A stretch of 44,531 nucleotides of DNA from a virus: positions 1 to 44,531 of the IMG/VR virus record IMGVR_UViG_3300037297_000050, one strand, 5' to 3'. This document shows positions 36,611 through 44,531 of this stretch, one piece after another. Numbering within the stretch: the stretch's first letter is position 1; each line of letters begins with the position of its first letter. Both the position numbers and the translations under genes were made by a program. Below the pieces are notes generated by a model. The model was not told the DNA's origin and made no database searches. It saw only the letters and a program-made list of their open reading frames with translations.

Positions 36611-38956
36611 TTAAGCTGCAATTAAACCTGTCAATTTTAAATCTTCAATTAATGTTCCAAGAATATCTGCCAATTCATCGACAGTAGTTGCGTCAGCATC
36701 ACAAGTTCTGTCTGCATTAAGGTTACTAAAAGTCGTATAGCCCGATGCTTGTGCCGTTGGAGCAGTATTATAAAAACCTACATTGCCTACACACCTAAAG
36801 GCATCATTGGCCCTGATTTCCGTTGTAGCATGAAAATCTAAGTAACCATCAGCATCACTGTCAATATACTCATTCATGTCTGTTTGAGTAAAGCCCAATT
36901 TATCAAGAAGTAAAGTTGTTCCATTGACTTCGAGCGTCTGGGTAGGGGCCGTGTCGCTTCCTATTCTAACTTTATTCGTAAATCTCCAATTGCCGGACGT
37001 ATCAAGTTCACCTTCTTTTGAAGAAAGAAGGTGGTTGTAGAATTTAATAGGTTTTGCCGTAGTTGGCCCCGCTACAAAAACAATTCCATTGGCCGCATAT
37101 CTACCATAAAAGAACATGGCATCCTGCAAGATATTGCCCGTAGCCGAACCACCCACCCCAAAATTAGAAGTACCGCCACTGTCTCCGCCGTCATTTGTCA
37201 TTTGCACTTTAACATTTTTGTTGGCAGTCGTGCACTCCACATCAAATATGGCATGGTCTCCCCCTGATTCGTAAATGTGTAAACGCGAATCAGGACTTGT
37301 TGTGCCGATACCCATTCTATAAGTCGTAGTAATTTCCCCGCCAGTAGAACGTATATTCCCAGTAGTTAATAAATTCCCATCGGTTATATCTAAATCATAG
37401 CTTACTTTACTACTATCTATTGTGTAGTCGCCGTCCGATTCACAAGAAAAAGAAAGATAATTAGAAACGTCGTAGCCCAAATAAAACTGTGGAGGAGCGC
37501 CAAACTCTATGACGAAATCATCCATAACTTTGCCGTCAAAATACAATACTTCCGCACCTAAAGTTATACTGTCATCAGCACCAATTATAATCGTATTGCC
37601 CGAATGAATCTGAAAATCGGCAGTATCAAATTCAGCGTAAGCGTCCTTGTCTGTTCCCCAATATATTTTTTTCTCATCGGGGATTATAATATCTGCTGTA
37701 GGAGTTATAGTTAAATCACCGGCAGAATTAACATTGAAAAGTATAGTATGAGTAGAATCATAGGTCAATGTGAGGTTTGCAACATTTATTCTCAATGATT
37801 GGTCGGCGGGAGCATCGGCCATAGTGCCGTAAAGAATCGCATCTGTTATTAAATCCGCTTCATCTGAGCGTTGTCTCGTGTCAACAATAAATCTATCCGA
37901 ATTGGTATTTCGATAACCGGCAAATGTTCCTATGCAAATGCATCTACTAACATCAGTACCAGTATAGCCACTCTGAAATCCTATATAGGTATCATCCAAA
38001 ATAGCTGTGCTTGTTACATTATAGCCCAAGTTATAACCAGCAGCAGCACCAATGGCTACGCACCTGTCGGCTGCGTAAGAAGCATGTGCTACTCCGCTTC
38101 CCAAATAGTATAAAGCAAGACCACCAATAGCTATGTCATATTGTCCTTCCAAATTCCTGTTTAATGCACCAGCACCCATACCAAAGCAATGAAAAGCTAT
38201 CGTAGCTAATTCACAAGCTTGCGAACCTACGGCCACATTGGAATATCCGGTAGTCAGATTAAGAAGGGTATGATAACCATAACCACTGTTGCTGTAGCCG
38301 GTAGTTATACTTGTACCGGATGAATTGCCAAACAAAGAATTACGCTTTGCATCATTAGCCCCGCCTGGAGTAAGATTAGCTCCCGCAAGATAACCAAACG
38401 TAGCAACATCTATATCGGGACGTATCCTTGCTATTATTCCCGCATCGGAAGTAATGTCTAATTGTGTATCAGTGTTGACCAAGCATTGGAAGTCAATATA
38501 GCTTGTTGCGTCAGTATGGGTTAATCGCATCTGCGGATTGGATGCGTCTAATATCTCTAATTTTCTTAGTGGTGAACTTGTACCTATGCCAATTCTTTTA
38601 TTAGTATCATCCCAAAATAATTCACTGGTTTCTGTATAAGTCCAGATAGAACTGCCATCATCCCAAAATAACATTTGACCCTGCCCTGTACCTTCATCAA
38701 GAATGCTTGAAATAGAATTTTCTACAAAAGCTTTTATTGATTGTTGGCTTGCTATAGCAACGGCAGAATCTGAGGCCATGTTATCTTCATCTTTAAAGCC
38801 GACACCTGTTCCCGAAAAAGCTCTTGAGCCATCAGCTAAAATGTATTCCGGCAACAATACGCCTTCATCGACTATGTGAGAAGCCAAATCATTTATGATA
38901 TATTCAAGATTATTCCAATCTCCAGGTATCAGGGTGTAGTTATATGCTTTGGCCAT
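36611..38956 (-). CDS. Tail fibre / receptor-binding protein
   Basis: 781 residues. The N-terminus (WNNLEYIINDLASHIVDEG) may attach to the tail. Repeated fibre motifs KRIGIGTSSPLRKLEI and RMGIGTTSPDSRLHI follow. Residues about 200-350 form a YadA-head-like left-handed beta-roll (GYSNSGYGYHTLLNLTTGYS, NVAVGSQACEL, AIGGLALYYLG, CVAIGAAAGY, YIGFQSGYTG). The C-terminus (FSNLNADRTCDADATTVDEL, ADILGTLIEDLKLTGLI) is a known end of such phage fibres. A trimeric shaft is expected. No tail fibre chaperone is evident. Confidence 0.8.
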   Translation of the reverse strand: MAKAYNYTLIPGDWNNLEYIINDLASHIVDEGVLLPEYILADGSRAFSGTGVGFKDEDNMASDSAVAIASQQSIKAFVENSISSILDEGTGQGQMLFWDDGSSIWTYTETSELFWDDTNKRIGIGTSSPLRKLEILDASNPQMRLTHTDATSYIDFQCLVNTDTQLDITSDAGIIARIRPDIDVATFGYLAGANLTPGGANDAKRNSLFGNSSGTSITTGYSNSGYGYHTLLNLTTGYSNVAVGSQACELATIAFHCFGMGAGALNRNLEGQYDIAIGGLALYYLGSGVAHASYAADRCVAIGAAAGYNLGYNVTSTAILDDTYIGFQSGYTGTDVSRCICIGTFAGYRNTNSDRFIVDTRQRSDEADLITDAILYGTMADAPADQSLRINVANLTLTYDSTHTILFNVNSAGDLTITPTADIIIPDEKKIYWGTDKDAYAEFDTADFQIHSGNTIIIGADDSITLGAEVLYFDGKVMDDFVIEFGAPPQFYLGYDVSNYLSFSCESDGDYTIDSSKVSYDLDITDGNLLTTGNIRSTGGEITTTYRMGIGTTSPDSRLHIYESGGDHAIFDVECTTANKNVKVQMTNDGGDSGGTSNFGVGGSATGNILQDAMFFYGRYAANGIVFVAGPTTAKPIKFYNHLLSSKEGELDTSGNWRFTNKVRIGSDTAPTQTLEVNGTTLLLDKLGFTQTDMNEYIDSDADGYLDFHATTEIRANDAFRCVGNVGFYNTAPTAQASGYTTFSNLNADRTCDADATTVDELADILGTLIEDLKLTGLIAA

Positions 38957-41900
38957 TACTTACTCTCCACATATATTTTAAGTACGCTATTTGTTAATAA
39001 ACCGCCTTCTCTTAATTCTCTCAATTTGGCAATCTCTTCTTTGCCTGTTAATCCTTGAGTAACAGCTATAACCATTGCCGCCCGTGATATGTCTTTGGCT
39101 GTTTGAACAAGATTATTAATTTCTCTGCCCTTTTGTTCATCATCTAACTTTTTATAACCTTCCAACCGCATTAAATTATATAAAAGAGGATAAATAATTT
39201 CGCCAGACCTTCGCCATAAAGTAGTATTTTGTTCAGGCGATAATACCTCATACCCGTTTTTATCTCCAAGCAATGTTGGCGTAACCTTAATATTGTTATT
39301 GCTCAATCGTCTTAATTCATCGACAACAACATCTTGCCTTATTTTAGCTGGCCGAGTTGGGTCTATCATTGCTTCTAAAACATTACCACTATATCTTGGC
39401 AAGTCCTGACCGAATACGTTTAATCTCGGTTCAAGCTTTTGACGAGCAAAAGGTATTCGTGTTAATATTCTTTGCAAAGGCCCTTTACTTCTTCTTTCTG
39501 TAATGTCAGTTGCCCTTGCTACATCAGCAACAATTGTCGGTACAACCGAACCAACGAGAGAAGAAAAGAATGTTTCAAATGAACGTTCTGGGTCTGATAT
39601 GGCTTCTGCTGCCCTATTAATTCCAGTAACAAATGTTTGCTCACTAAACGACTTTCCTCCGCCTGCTAAAGAGCTAACTATGGCTTGTGAAGGGCTACCA
39701 GTTTCATCAAGTGCCTTTTGAAAATGGCCTCCAACCAAAAGAAGATTACCTATAGGGCCGAATACTGGTATTTGCCTCCATTTGTTGCCGATTTTTATTG
39801 AATTGGCCTGCCTGCCTTCAAGTTCCCATAATTTTCTTTCTCGTTCACTATCCGGCCTGTCAAGTGCAATAAGACCGGCTTTGAATAATAATGTGCCAAG
39901 ATATATAGCAGCAGTTCCGGTTAATGCTCTTCCCATTTCCTGCGAAAATATTCTTTGGTCAAACCTACCTTGTTTTATCTGTTGAGCAATAGATTTGACC
40001 GCACCCAAGGGCGAATAATTTATTATCTGCATGGCTACTGCCGAAGGTGTCCTCCCAAATGGAACAATAATTTCGCCACCTGATTTCTGAATAGCTCTTG
40101 CCAAATCCCCAAGTGCCGTTCTATTTTGAAACACGGCAGTTTCAGCATCTATTACAGCATATTTAATCATTTCATCGGTTGGGTTTTCAATAAGTCTATT
40201 AACAAAATCACTTCTTTCTTTTCCTTTTAGCTTTTTGGTCTTTGCTTGTGCTATGGCCTGCGAAGCTATCGACTTTGCTTTTGCACCATAATAAAATGGT
40301 TGGTCGGCAGCACCGAGAAGCCTAAATACAGTTTGTTCGTAAGCCTGCATTGTCCGACCAAATTTGCTCTTGCCCCAATTGACTTTTCTGTAATCCAGTT
40401 TAGTAAGAATATCCCTCTCACTGTATCCCGTTTTAAGATATTTCCATCCCTTTTGAAATCCTTCTCTGACTCCACCCCTCAATCCTCTTAATGTCAAAGC
40501 AATTTTTTGTTCTTTAGTAAATAGTGAGGATACTTTATCGACAGCCCTGGCGGGAATATCTTTAACTATCTCAGAAACTCCATGAGCCAAATTAGCTCCT
40601 ATATTAAGCCCGTGAGTTTTTATCCCTGTAAGCAATCCAGCTTTCCAAATGTTTATTGCTTTTCTATAAGTTGATGTTGGAACAAGCTCAGAAATATAAT
40701 TTTGTAATTTCCAAAATTCCTCTGATTTAGCAGGGCCATCCGGCATATTCTGAATATCTTTTGAGCGTTTTAAGATTATCTGTGATTGGGCAGGTGTCAA
40801 TTTTGGTATTTGTTTTTTAATATTTTTTTGCTTTTCGTTAAATTTATTTATCGTCCTTGCGGCAAATCTTAACTGTCCTTCAGGGGTTAATCTTGAAAGT
40901 ATTGAAGCCGCTTGAACAGCACGGCCAAGTTCAGTTAATTTTGCAGCGGCGTCATGTGCTATATCAGCGGCTTTATCAAGATATACATTGTCCTTTCTTG
41001 TCTGAGCTTTTTCAGTATAATGCTTTATCAGTTCACTTGCCGTAGCAATGGCATCATCATTATTTGCTTTTCTTGCAAGATTCTCCGCTGCATCTATATC
41101 ATCAATAATAAGATTCCTTGCTTTCATAGCGAGTTTATCTGTACTTCGCGGAACATATTCTCCCGCCACTCTTGTCTCAAGCTCTGGAAACTCTTCTTTT
41201 ACAGAAGTAACAAACCCACGCTCTCTTGTTTTGCCTGTTAATGGAACAGGTTTTTTGGGCAATGGTTCAAGATTGAGGGATTCGGCAACTTCATCTGCTT
41301 GTTCTTTAGGTATTTTTTTTTCGAGTTTCTTTGTTTCAGGTCTCGACTTTTGAATTAATGGCATTGATGTTCCTGCTACGCCACCTGGCGTTTCTCCCCT
41401 ATAATAACCCTTCTGAATTGCATCTACAGCTAACTTGTCGCCTTGATATGCTCTTTCTAACAGTTCTTCATAAGTTGGCCTATTTAATCCCTGAACAAGA
41501 TTTACAAGTCTTTCCATTGCTTTTGCATCGCCAGTTTCGGTTTTTTTAAGAAGTATATCGTAAAGCTTAGCTTCCATATCCGAAACCTGTTTTTGTTTGC
41601 GTATTTTCTTTACCTCATCTATTGGAACAGGAGTTGTTGCTTTTGAGGTGTATAATTTGGCAGCAGCAGCCTTGGTAACTCCAGGAACAGAAAAAGCCAC
41701 TATCTCAGCCGGAAGATTCTCCAAATCCCCAATAAGACCTTTTTTAAGATTATCCAATCTGTTCTTGCCACCATAATCCTCTGTTCCTGCCAATGAGTGA
41801 AGAATTGTAGCAAGTCTTTCCTCTCCTATTTCTTCTATTATTCCGTTGTAACCAAGTTTAGTTGACATCTTTTCGACAAAATCAAGTGCAGACTTGTTTG

Positions 41901-42840
41901 GATTCAGCTTCAACCATGCCCTGCGTAAAGCACCTGTCAGCTTAGATGCGAGAGGAAGCTTATTTAGAAGTGGAGTAATAAACTCTCCACCCATCTCTTC
42001 GGTAGCGGATTCAATAATTGTAGAACCAAAAGCTTTTGCATAAGAGGTAAACGGATTCTCATCAGACCATACAAAATCATAGTTTCCCTTCTCATCGACC
42101 TTCATTCCGTGAGGCAATCCTCTTTTAATCGCATTGTCAACAACCCTATGTTGCAGAATGGTTGCTCTTGTTACCCCGCTTACACCAACTCTGGCAAGTT
42201 TTCCAGCTATCTTTCCAGTCGTTTTTCCCGCATATTTGGTTGCGGCTTTTGTAGCAAATTGTTTGGCTGGTTCACTCGTAAGCTTTGCAACACCCCCTGT
42301 AGCGGCAAACTCAACAGCCCATCCAGGAAGATAAGAAAGGATGCTTCCAGCAACACCTCTCCAATTATAACCACGCCTTTCAACCTCAGCCGCTTTTTCA
42401 AAATAATCATTTACAAGTTTAATATCTTGTTGTTTTCGCTCAGTGCCAGACATTTTTGTTCCCCAAGGTGCAGGGGCATATATTCCAGCACCAAGAGCAG
42501 GATGCTCCCAAGTTTCAGGATAATCATCCTCCTGCAATCTTCTGGCAGCAGACATTAATCCTACAGATTTTCCCATTCCTATAACAGGGCCAGCAAACGG
42601 CAATTTCTCCTCCCAATCTTTCCCAAAAGATTCAACAAATCCAATAGGTTTTTCTTTTGCAGGAGCTATATCCGCAAATAGGCCACCCTTTTTTAATTCT
42701 GGCGGTTTTCTTATATCACCACTTTTTGCCAAAGCACCACTTTGATACGTTCTAAAGGGCTGCCCTTCTGTGGTAGTTGTCAAGCTGAGAGGGCTTGTTT
42801 GCTTTTCTTTGGTGGGAGCTAAATCTGCAAATTGGCCCAT
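38956..42840 (-). CDS. Large internal virion / ejection protein
   Basis: 1294 residues, the largest gene. Overlaps the tail fibre start (TAATG). N-terminal part with repeated FADLAPTKEKQ / FADIAPAKEKP motifs (residues about 4 and 56). Long Ala/Lys/Leu-rich helical parts occupy the middle. From about 770 comes a conserved stretch typical of large phage and mobile-element internal proteins: GLLTGIKTHGLNIGANLAHG, AADQPFYYGAKAKSIA, IIVPFGRTPSAVAMQIINYS, PLGAVKSIAQQIKQGRFDQR. Probably injected with DNA; no lysozyme or transglycosylase motif was recognised. Confidence 0.7.
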   Translation of the reverse strand: MGQFADLAPTKEKQTSPLSLTTTTEGQPFRTYQSGALAKSGDIRKPPELKKGGLFADIAPAKEKPIGFVESFGKDWEEKLPFAGPVIGMGKSVGLMSAARRLQEDDYPETWEHPALGAGIYAPAPWGTKMSGTERKQQDIKLVNDYFEKAAEVERRGYNWRGVAGSILSYLPGWAVEFAATGGVAKLTSEPAKQFATKAATKYAGKTTGKIAGKLARVGVSGVTRATILQHRVVDNAIKRGLPHGMKVDEKGNYDFVWSDENPFTSYAKAFGSTIIESATEEMGGEFITPLLNKLPLASKLTGALRRAWLKLNPNKSALDFVEKMSTKLGYNGIIEEIGEERLATILHSLAGTEDYGGKNRLDNLKKGLIGDLENLPAEIVAFSVPGVTKAAAAKLYTSKATTPVPIDEVKKIRKQKQVSDMEAKLYDILLKKTETGDAKAMERLVNLVQGLNRPTYEELLERAYQGDKLAVDAIQKGYYRGETPGGVAGTSMPLIQKSRPETKKLEKKIPKEQADEVAESLNLEPLPKKPVPLTGKTRERGFVTSVKEEFPELETRVAGEYVPRSTDKLAMKARNLIIDDIDAAENLARKANNDDAIATASELIKHYTEKAQTRKDNVYLDKAADIAHDAAAKLTELGRAVQAASILSRLTPEGQLRFAARTINKFNEKQKNIKKQIPKLTPAQSQIILKRSKDIQNMPDGPAKSEEFWKLQNYISELVPTSTYRKAINIWKAGLLTGIKTHGLNIGANLAHGVSEIVKDIPARAVDKVSSLFTKEQKIALTLRGLRGGVREGFQKGWKYLKTGYSERDILTKLDYRKVNWGKSKFGRTMQAYEQTVFRLLGAADQPFYYGAKAKSIASQAIAQAKTKKLKGKERSDFVNRLIENPTDEMIKYAVIDAETAVFQNRTALGDLARAIQKSGGEIIVPFGRTPSAVAMQIINYSPLGAVKSIAQQIKQGRFDQRIFSQEMGRALTGTAAIYLGTLLFKAGLIALDRPDSERERKLWELEGRQANSIKIGNKWRQIPVFGPIGNLLLVGGHFQKALDETGSPSQAIVSSLAGGGKSFSEQTFVTGINRAAEAISDPERSFETFFSSLVGSVVPTIVADVARATDITERRSKGPLQRILTRIPFARQKLEPRLNVFGQDLPRYSGNVLEAMIDPTRPAKIRQDVVVDELRRLSNNNIKVTPTLLGDKNGYEVLSPEQNTTLWRRSGEIIYPLLYNLMRLEGYKKLDDEQKGREINNLVQTAKDISRAAMVIAVTQGLTGKEEIAKLRELREGGLLTNSVLKIYVESK

Positions 42841-43628
42841 TACATCCCCCTTAATCGAGCAAGGGCTTGCTTGATTTTCTCAGGATTGCCCTCCATTACA
42901 ATCCTGTCAAATTCATCCTGTGATTCCTGGTCTAATGTCAATATTTTTGCCCAATCATCCTGTGTAACCATCATGCCGGCAGGGGTAGTTGCTGTAGGCA
43001 ATTCTGTTGTCGGCGTTTCTCCAAATCCAGTCAACAGTTGTTTCATAAGTTGTTCTCTGGCTGATTCCTCTTTTGGTTCTTTATATCGTGGGTATTCTAC
43101 CCTTGGTGCTTCCCAGACAGGATTATCACTATAATAATTTTGCTTGCCAAGAAGCTTTTCATCTCGACTAAGATTTGGATTCAGATTTATCTGCCTGAAT
43201 GCCATTTTTGATTTGTCTCTATCGGCATTCAGTTTTGCCATACGAGACTGCATTGTAGCTGCTGCTTCTTGAGCAAATGTCATATATTCGGGCGAACCAG
43301 GTTGATATTGATTAGCTATCTTCATATCATCGGTATATTGACGTTTGATAGTCAACCTACCTAATTCGTAATCCTGCTCAGGCATATCATCTATTGAAGT
43401 AAACTCCGTCCATTCTGGCATTTCAGGTTGTTGTGCTTGCAACATTTCTGTACGCATTTGCTCCTGTTGAGCCATTTGAAATTGTTCGGGAGTTGGCTCT
43501 CTGACAGGTATAGACATAAAATCAAGATTGTATCTTTTGTTTGGGTCAAGCGTTCCAGATACTTTTTGTCCTGTAGTTGGGTCTGATGCTCTAAGCGTAT
43601 GCCTGTATATATTTGCGTAATCCGGCAT
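42840..43628 (-). CDS. Internal or minor virion protein
   Basis: 262 residues, rich in Gln, Glu and Met, mostly helical (PEQFQMAQQEQMRTEMLQAQ, TFAQEAAATMQSRMAKLNAD, EQLMKQLLTGFGETP). It lies just upstream of the ejection-type protein and overlaps it by one base. This place is commonly held by a second internal core protein in short-tailed phages. No motif is recognised, so the role is by position. Confidence 0.6.
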   Translation of the reverse strand: MPDYANIYRHTLRASDPTTGQKVSGTLDPNKRYNLDFMSIPVREPTPEQFQMAQQEQMRTEMLQAQQPEMPEWTEFTSIDDMPEQDYELGRLTIKRQYTDDMKIANQYQPGSPEYMTFAQEAAATMQSRMAKLNADRDKSKMAFRQINLNPNLSRDEKLLGKQNYYSDNPVWEAPRVEYPRYKEPKEESAREQLMKQLLTGFGETPTTELPTATTPAGMMVTQDDWAKILTLDQESQDEFDRIVMEGNPEKIKQALARLRGM

Positions 43629-43639
43629 AGTTATTTCCT

Positions 43640-44149
43640 TTATCCAGGATAAGTAACACTTGGTGCTCTGCCTAATTGAAAATACTGACCATAAGTAGGT
43701 CTTGCACCCATCATATTCGCCATTTGAGACATTATCTGAGCATAAGGAGTTACGGCCTGCATTTGCAATTGAGCGCGAGTATCTTCGATATTTTTATAGA
43801 GTTTAGATAGTTCCGCTCCCGCCCTCGTCTGGACGCCCCTTGTGCCAAATTGACTGGCCATGCCGGAAGCCACCATACTTGCCAAATCCTGAGCAGTACC
43901 CACTTGAACAGTTTCTTTGGCTTCTTGACGCATCCCCTGTCCATAGCCACCGCCTGGCTGATAATACTTCATCATCTGCGATAATTGCGGCGTTACGCCA
44001 CCAAGCAGTTTTGAATATGTACCATAGGCTTTTTGCCAATCCTCTAACGCTCCTTGATATTGAGGATAGCCGTAAGTAGGGGTATAGGTAATAGTCGGGC
44101 GTTGTGAAGTGCCAAATGCCCCTCTTAACATTTCATGTAATGAGGCCAT
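43640..44149 (-). CDS. Minor virion protein, Gln/Tyr/Gly-rich
   Basis: 169 residues; AAAGGAGAATATC precedes ATG 44149. Tyr/Pro/Gly-rich ends (PTITYTPTYGYPQYQGALED, PTYGQYFQLGRAPSVTYPG) flank a helical middle (SQMMKYYQPGGGYGQGMRQE, AQDLASMVASGMASQFGTRG). The layout is like small internal or tail-tip proteins that precede larger ejection proteins. Function inferred from position. Confidence 0.6.
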   Translation of the reverse strand: MASLHEMLRGAFGTSQRPTITYTPTYGYPQYQGALEDWQKAYGTYSKLLGGVTPQLSQMMKYYQPGGGYGQGMRQEAKETVQVGTAQDLASMVASGMASQFGTRGVQTRAGAELSKLYKNIEDTRAQLQMQAVTPYAQIMSQMANMMGARPTYGQYFQLGRAPSVTYPG

Positions 44150-44160
44150 GATATTCTCCT

Positions 44161-44531
44161 TTAAGGTTTCTTTCGGCCTTCTTGCTGCATAGATAAGTTT
44201 ATCTCTTCAACCGAGAATGTTTCATCGGCTGTAGTATTTTTAATCTTCACGGCAACAGCCCTGCCCGATACTCTGTCAATTATAGAATTTTTCAAGCTAT
44301 CATCCGACAATGCTTTCGTTACCAAAGGTGTCTCGTCATTAAGAACATTACTAATAACTTCATCGGCAGAAGTCCCTTTATGAATATCCACCGTAACACC
44401 ATCGGACTCTTCGCCTAATACCAAGCTTGTCTCGTTTATTCCAACTTCATTTCTCGGCTCACCGTCTGCTACAAACGGCCCTATGCAGACATGGCTTTCA
44501 ATTGCGTTACTGCCATCATCGCTCGTCTGCG
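44161..44531 (-). CDS. Tail-associated structural protein, C-terminal part (continues from 1)
   Basis: The frame is open from the right edge leftward to the TAA at 44161-44163. It is the in-frame continuation of the 1-1169 gene across the junction (CAG ACG AGC codons shared). This part is acidic and beta-rich (GVTVDIHKGTSADEVISNVL, GRAVAVKIKNTTADETFSVE) and ends EEINLSMQQEGRKKP. The TTG start at 44424 that an ORF finder would choose is not a real start. Confidence 0.75.
   Translation of the reverse strand, partial: QTSDDGSNAIESHVCIGPFVADGEPRNEVGINETSLVLGEESDGVTVDIHKGTSADEVISNVLNDETPLVTKALSDDSLKNSIIDRVSGRAVAVKIKNTTADETFSVEEINLSMQQEGRKKP

Noticed and set aside
38956-42840. Lysozyme or transglycosylase domain in the 1294-residue protein
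   Set aside because: No catalytic motif of those families could be seen by eye; only the conserved internal-protein region is supported.

Overview
The window looks like the complete or almost complete genome of a tailed, probably short-tailed (podovirus-like), AT-rich double-stranded DNA phage, opened at an arbitrary point inside a structural gene. The two window ends share 16 bases with one mismatch (1-16 and 44516-44531). A leftward reading frame that leaves the left edge (1-1169) re-enters in frame at the right edge (44531-44161), which fits a circular or terminally redundant molecule. No integrase, lysogeny repressor, tRNA, CRISPR array, DNA polymerase or RNA polymerase was recognised. 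The host cannot be named; Shine-Dalgarno sites of the AAAGGAG type and sigma70-like promoters are common.

Layout. (a) Late module, leftward, from 14.8 kb through position 1 and round to 35.7 kb. In transcription order it holds small basic and zinc-ribbon proteins, small and large terminase, portal, FmdB-like zinc ribbon, scaffold, major capsid protein, capsid decoration-like protein, head-tail adaptor and small beta-rich virion proteins. After these come an Fn3 protein, the junction-spanning tail protein, two small virion proteins, a 1294-residue ejection-type protein, a 781-residue tail fibre and a short cassette with a holin-like and a coiled-coil protein. Scaffold, capsid and decoration genes have their own promoter, a leader hairpin with a T-run and a strong terminator, so they look like a separately tuned unit. 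(b) Leftward accessory operon, 19.1-15.0 kb, starting at a TTGACA promoter and ending at a strong terminator. It carries a DUF5131/Gp37-Gp68 protein, an ASCH-like protein, cysteine-rich small proteins and a structured RNA-like element. (c) Control region, 19.1-21.0 kb: back-to-back promoters, a C-rich/G-poor tract, TTATCAAG repeats one helical turn apart, a winged-helix replication-initiator-like gene flanked by TTACGAA/GTTAC repeats, and palindromic operators. (d) Early module, rightward, 21.0-35.7 kb: two proteins with DNA-level tandem repeats (6 x 24 bp and 45 x 12 bp), a Rad50/SbcC-like ATPase, RecT annealase, metallo-beta-lactamase-fold protein, AP2-HNH endonuclease, CsrA-like protein, possible helicase-loader-like protein with an SSB-like tail, Lar-like zinc finger, RuvC-like resolvase, YopX-family protein and many small conserved phage proteins.

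The most interesting signals are: three early promoters that each carry GTTGATAAG at the predicted start site; a putative replication origin around the 20.4-20.8 kb initiator gene; a NHLAH micro-peptide/RBS element in three places; a 45-unit 12-bp repeat whose variable codon always ends in C; an attenuated capsid transcription unit; a split tail gene; and three conserved early genes (a short RecT neighbour, CsrA-like and RuvC-like) interrupted by an amber codon or a -1 shift. The last group may be real decay, recoding or sequencing error. No endolysin was recognised.
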